Shown here in pieces: positions 62,501 through 64,000 of a stretch of DNA of 64,000 nucleotides (positions within the stretch are counted from its first letter, which is position 1; each line of letters starts with the position of its first letter). Under the pieces are notes generated by a model. That model did not search any database, was not told the DNA's origin, and saw nothing but the letters and a program-made list of their open reading frames with translations. This stretch comes from Azoarcus sp. (GTDB lineage: Bacteria; Pseudomonadota; Gammaproteobacteria; Burkholderiales; Rhodocyclaceae): contig DYFV01000020.1 in assembly GCA_020725025.1 (NCBI GenBank), forward strand, positions 1 to 64,000, read 5' to 3'. The position numbers and the translations under genes were made by a program.

Positions 62501-63346
62501 TCACTCGATCACCGCGGTGGCTTCCATCGTCAGCCAGCCCTCGTGGTCCTTGGCCCACAGGCGGATGGTCTTGCCGTCGGGCTGCGGCTCGCCGCAGACG
62601 AAGAAATGGGCGATGTCGAACACCGGGCGCACGGCCCGGAACTCGTAGCGGGCGACGCGCGCCTCTGGCATCCGGTGGCGCAGCAGGTCGAGGAGCAGGG
62701 TGGCGATCATCGGCCCGTGCACGATGAGGCCCGGGTAGCCCTCGACTTCGGTCACGTACCGGCGGTCGTAGTGGATGCGGTGGCCGTTGAAGGTGAGCGC
62801 CGAGTAGCGGAAGAGGAGCACGTCGTCCGGCACCCATCTGGTCTCCCAGGCCGAATCGGCCGGCGCGGCCTTGGGCGGCGGCGCCACGTCGTCGGGCTTC
62901 GGGGCCTCGCGATAGACGATGTCGTGGAACTCGGTGAGCGCGACGTCCGATTCGCCGTCGCGGCGGATCTCGTGGCGCACCTTCACGAACACCAGCGGGC
63001 CGGTGCGGCCGGTCTTCTCGGTGACGTCGTGGATGGTCGAGGTGCGCGTCATCGCGTCGCCGATGGCGAGCGGCTTGTGGAACTCGAACTGGCTGCCCGC
63101 CCACATGCGCCGGGGCAGCGGCACCGGGGGCAGGAAACCGCCGCGCTTGGCGTGGCCGTCGGGACCGAGCTCCGACTGGCGGTGCAGCGGCAGGAAGTAC
63201 AGCCAGTGCCACAGGGGCGGCAGCGGCGTGCCGGTGGGCGGGCGCTCGGCCGGGCGGTCCAGGGTCGCCGACAGGGCGGCGTAGGGGGTGGCGGTCGCCA
63301 CGTCGGAGACTTCGTCCGAGCGTCCGATCCAGTCCTTGAGGTTCAT
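62501..63346 (-). CDS. MaoC/FAS1-like dehydratase, itaconyl-CoA or mesaconyl-C4-CoA hydratase-like
   Basis: 281 residues, a double hot-dog hydratase without the C-terminal MaoC signature but with the typical RRMWAGSQFEFHKPLAIGD, TSTIHDVTEKTGRTGPLVFV, ALTFNGHRIHYD and YPGLIVHGPMIATLLLDLL. This is the layout of mesaconyl-C4-CoA hydratase and itaconyl-CoA hydratase (Ich/RipB type). A perfect AAGGAGGAAAC precedes the ATG at 63346. It hydrates an unsaturated CoA ester before cleavage. Confidence 0.89.
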   Translation of the reverse strand: MNLKDWIGRSDEVSDVATATPYAALSATLDRPAERPPTGTPLPPLWHWLYFLPLHRQSELGPDGHAKRGGFLPPVPLPRRMWAGSQFEFHKPLAIGDAMTRTSTIHDVTEKTGRTGPLVFVKVRHEIRRDGESDVALTEFHDIVYREAPKPDDVAPPPKAAPADSAWETRWVPDDVLLFRYSALTFNGHRIHYDRRYVTEVEGYPGLIVHGPMIATLLLDLLRHRMPEARVARYEFRAVRPVFDIAHFFVCGEPQPDGKTIRLWAKDHEGWLTMEATAVIE

Positions 63347-63457
63347 GTCGTTTCCTCCTTTCGAGTTTCTGCGCAAGCCGATCCCGTCTCCGGCAGGGCC
63401 GGAGCGGGAGGCTGTCATTCGGCTTGTTGGGGTCGATCAGCGGTTGCGCATTCGGAC

Positions 63458-64000
63458 CTACCTGAGTGGCCAGGGCAGTTCCACGTAGTGCTGCAGCAGG
63501 CCGGCGGGGAAATCCAGAGTCAGGAAGTGACCCAGCGCGATCATGAACGCGATGCACATGGCCATGTAGAACGCGCTCTTCGCCGCACCCAGCGTCGATC
63601 GGACAAGCAGGAAGGTGGTGATGAAGATTGCGACCGCGATGATGAAGCCGAGCAGGGCGGTCAATCCGAACAGGAGCACAAACCAACCGACCGACGACCA
63701 TATCCTGGTGCCATCGTCCTTGCCCTGCGCCGCCGCGGCGACCTCCTGGTCGTAATGGGTCGAGTGGCCGGGTTTGGCGACCGCCAGCATCATCAGGATG
63801 TAGCCGGTGAAGGCGACCATCAGCGCCGAGACTGCAGTCGGGAAGACGGAGCCCAGGAACGACAGGGTGACGCTGTCGACCACGCCGTAGATGAAAGCCA
63901 CCAGCATGAGGCCCGCGAACACCATTTGGGGGCGGCGCTCGGCTCGCGCCGCGCCCCCGAGCACCGGCTTGTCCACTTCCTCGCCGCGGGCGGTCTTCTG
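63458..64000 (-). CDS. tripartite tricarboxylate transporter small membrane subunit TctB (5' end outside window)
   Basis: At least 172 residues with four hydrophobic segments: MVFAGLMLVAFIYGVV, VFPTAVSALMVAFTGYILMM, WFVLLFGLTALLGFIIAVAIF and FYMAMCIAFMIALGHFLTLD, the pattern of TctB. The frame stays open to the window edge past a GTG at 63976, so the true start may lie outside. TctB partners with TctA and a TctC binding protein, presumably upstream. It links the carboxylate cluster to uptake of citrate-like acids. The spacer 63347-63457 has no gene. Confidence 0.82.
   Translation of the reverse strand, partial: QKTARGEEVDKPVLGGAARAERRPQMVFAGLMLVAFIYGVVDSVTLSFLGSVFPTAVSALMVAFTGYILMMLAVAKPGHSTHYDQEVAAAAQGKDDGTRIWSSVGWFVLLFGLTALLGFIIAVAIFITTFLLVRSTLGAAKSAFYMAMCIAFMIALGHFLTLDFPAGLLQHYVELPWPLR

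Overview
The window is a G+C-rich (about two-thirds G+C), densely coded bacterial chromosome segment. Porins of the betaproteobacterial type, a TctB-type carboxylate transporter subunit, a DadA/RidA/alanine racemase block, HD-GYP and MCP signalling proteins and the general codon use point to a Gram-negative, motile, respiring betaproteobacterium (Burkholderiales or Rhodocyclales). This placement is inference. No rRNA, tRNA, CRISPR array, insertion sequence or phage gene was seen.

Layout. (1) 1-7.1 kb: a D-alanine catabolic block on the minus strand (dadA, ridA-like, alr, then the start of a type II NADH dehydrogenase-like flavoprotein), divergent from a semialdehyde dehydrogenase and a porin. 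Two palindromic operator-like sites lie in the divergent promoter, and a related half-site lies at the start of an Lrp/AsnC regulator. (2) 7.1-11.9 kb, minus strand: class III aminotransferase, APH-type kinase and HAD hydrolase, then an aspartase. (3) 12.1-25.9 kb, minus strand: a very long, tightly coupled catabolic operon. In transcription order it holds a HAD hydrolase, an amine/D-amino-acid oxidase, a dipeptide/opine-type ABC importer (binding protein, two permeases, fused ATPase), a three-subunit opine-oxidase/D-hydroxyproline-dehydrogenase-like enzyme, a bicupin, an ornithine-cyclodeaminase-like reductase, a threonine-dehydratase-like enzyme and an AraC regulator, closed by two terminators. 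(4) 26-37 kb: hydroxyacid dehydrogenases, an aldehyde dehydrogenase, an acetyltransferase, a chemoreceptor, an omega-aminotransferase, a second Lrp regulator, a tartrate dehydrogenase-like enzyme and an AstE/AspA-type deacylase. Several of these are paralogues of genes in regions 1-3. (5) 37-47 kb: an accessory stretch with a diheme cytochrome, a degenerate membrane Ser/Thr kinase, a degenerate UDP-GlcNAc 2-epimerase-like protein, a large P-loop protein and a CPA2 antiporter. (6) 47-54.9 kb: small periplasmic proteins, a CDP-alcohol phosphatidyltransferase, a secreted repeat protein, an alpha/beta hydrolase, purT, an HD-GYP protein and a pterin carbinolamine dehydratase. (7) 55-64 kb, minus strand: an OprD-type porin and a carboxylate cluster (tctB, MaoC hydratase, CoA-transferase, CitE-type lyase, fumarase/adenylosuccinate-lyase-family lyase, LysR remnant, D-hydroxyacid dehydrogenase, PrpF-type isomerase).

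Taken together, regions 1-4 look like a catabolic zone for amino acids, amines and N-substituted amino acids. Oxidases and aminotransferases remove nitrogen, aldehyde and hydroxyacid dehydrogenases process the carbonyl products, and aspartase and RidA handle imines or ammonia. Region 7 would turn a C5/C6 branched di- or tricarboxylate into CoA esters cleaved to central metabolites, in the manner of itaconate/citramalate degradation.
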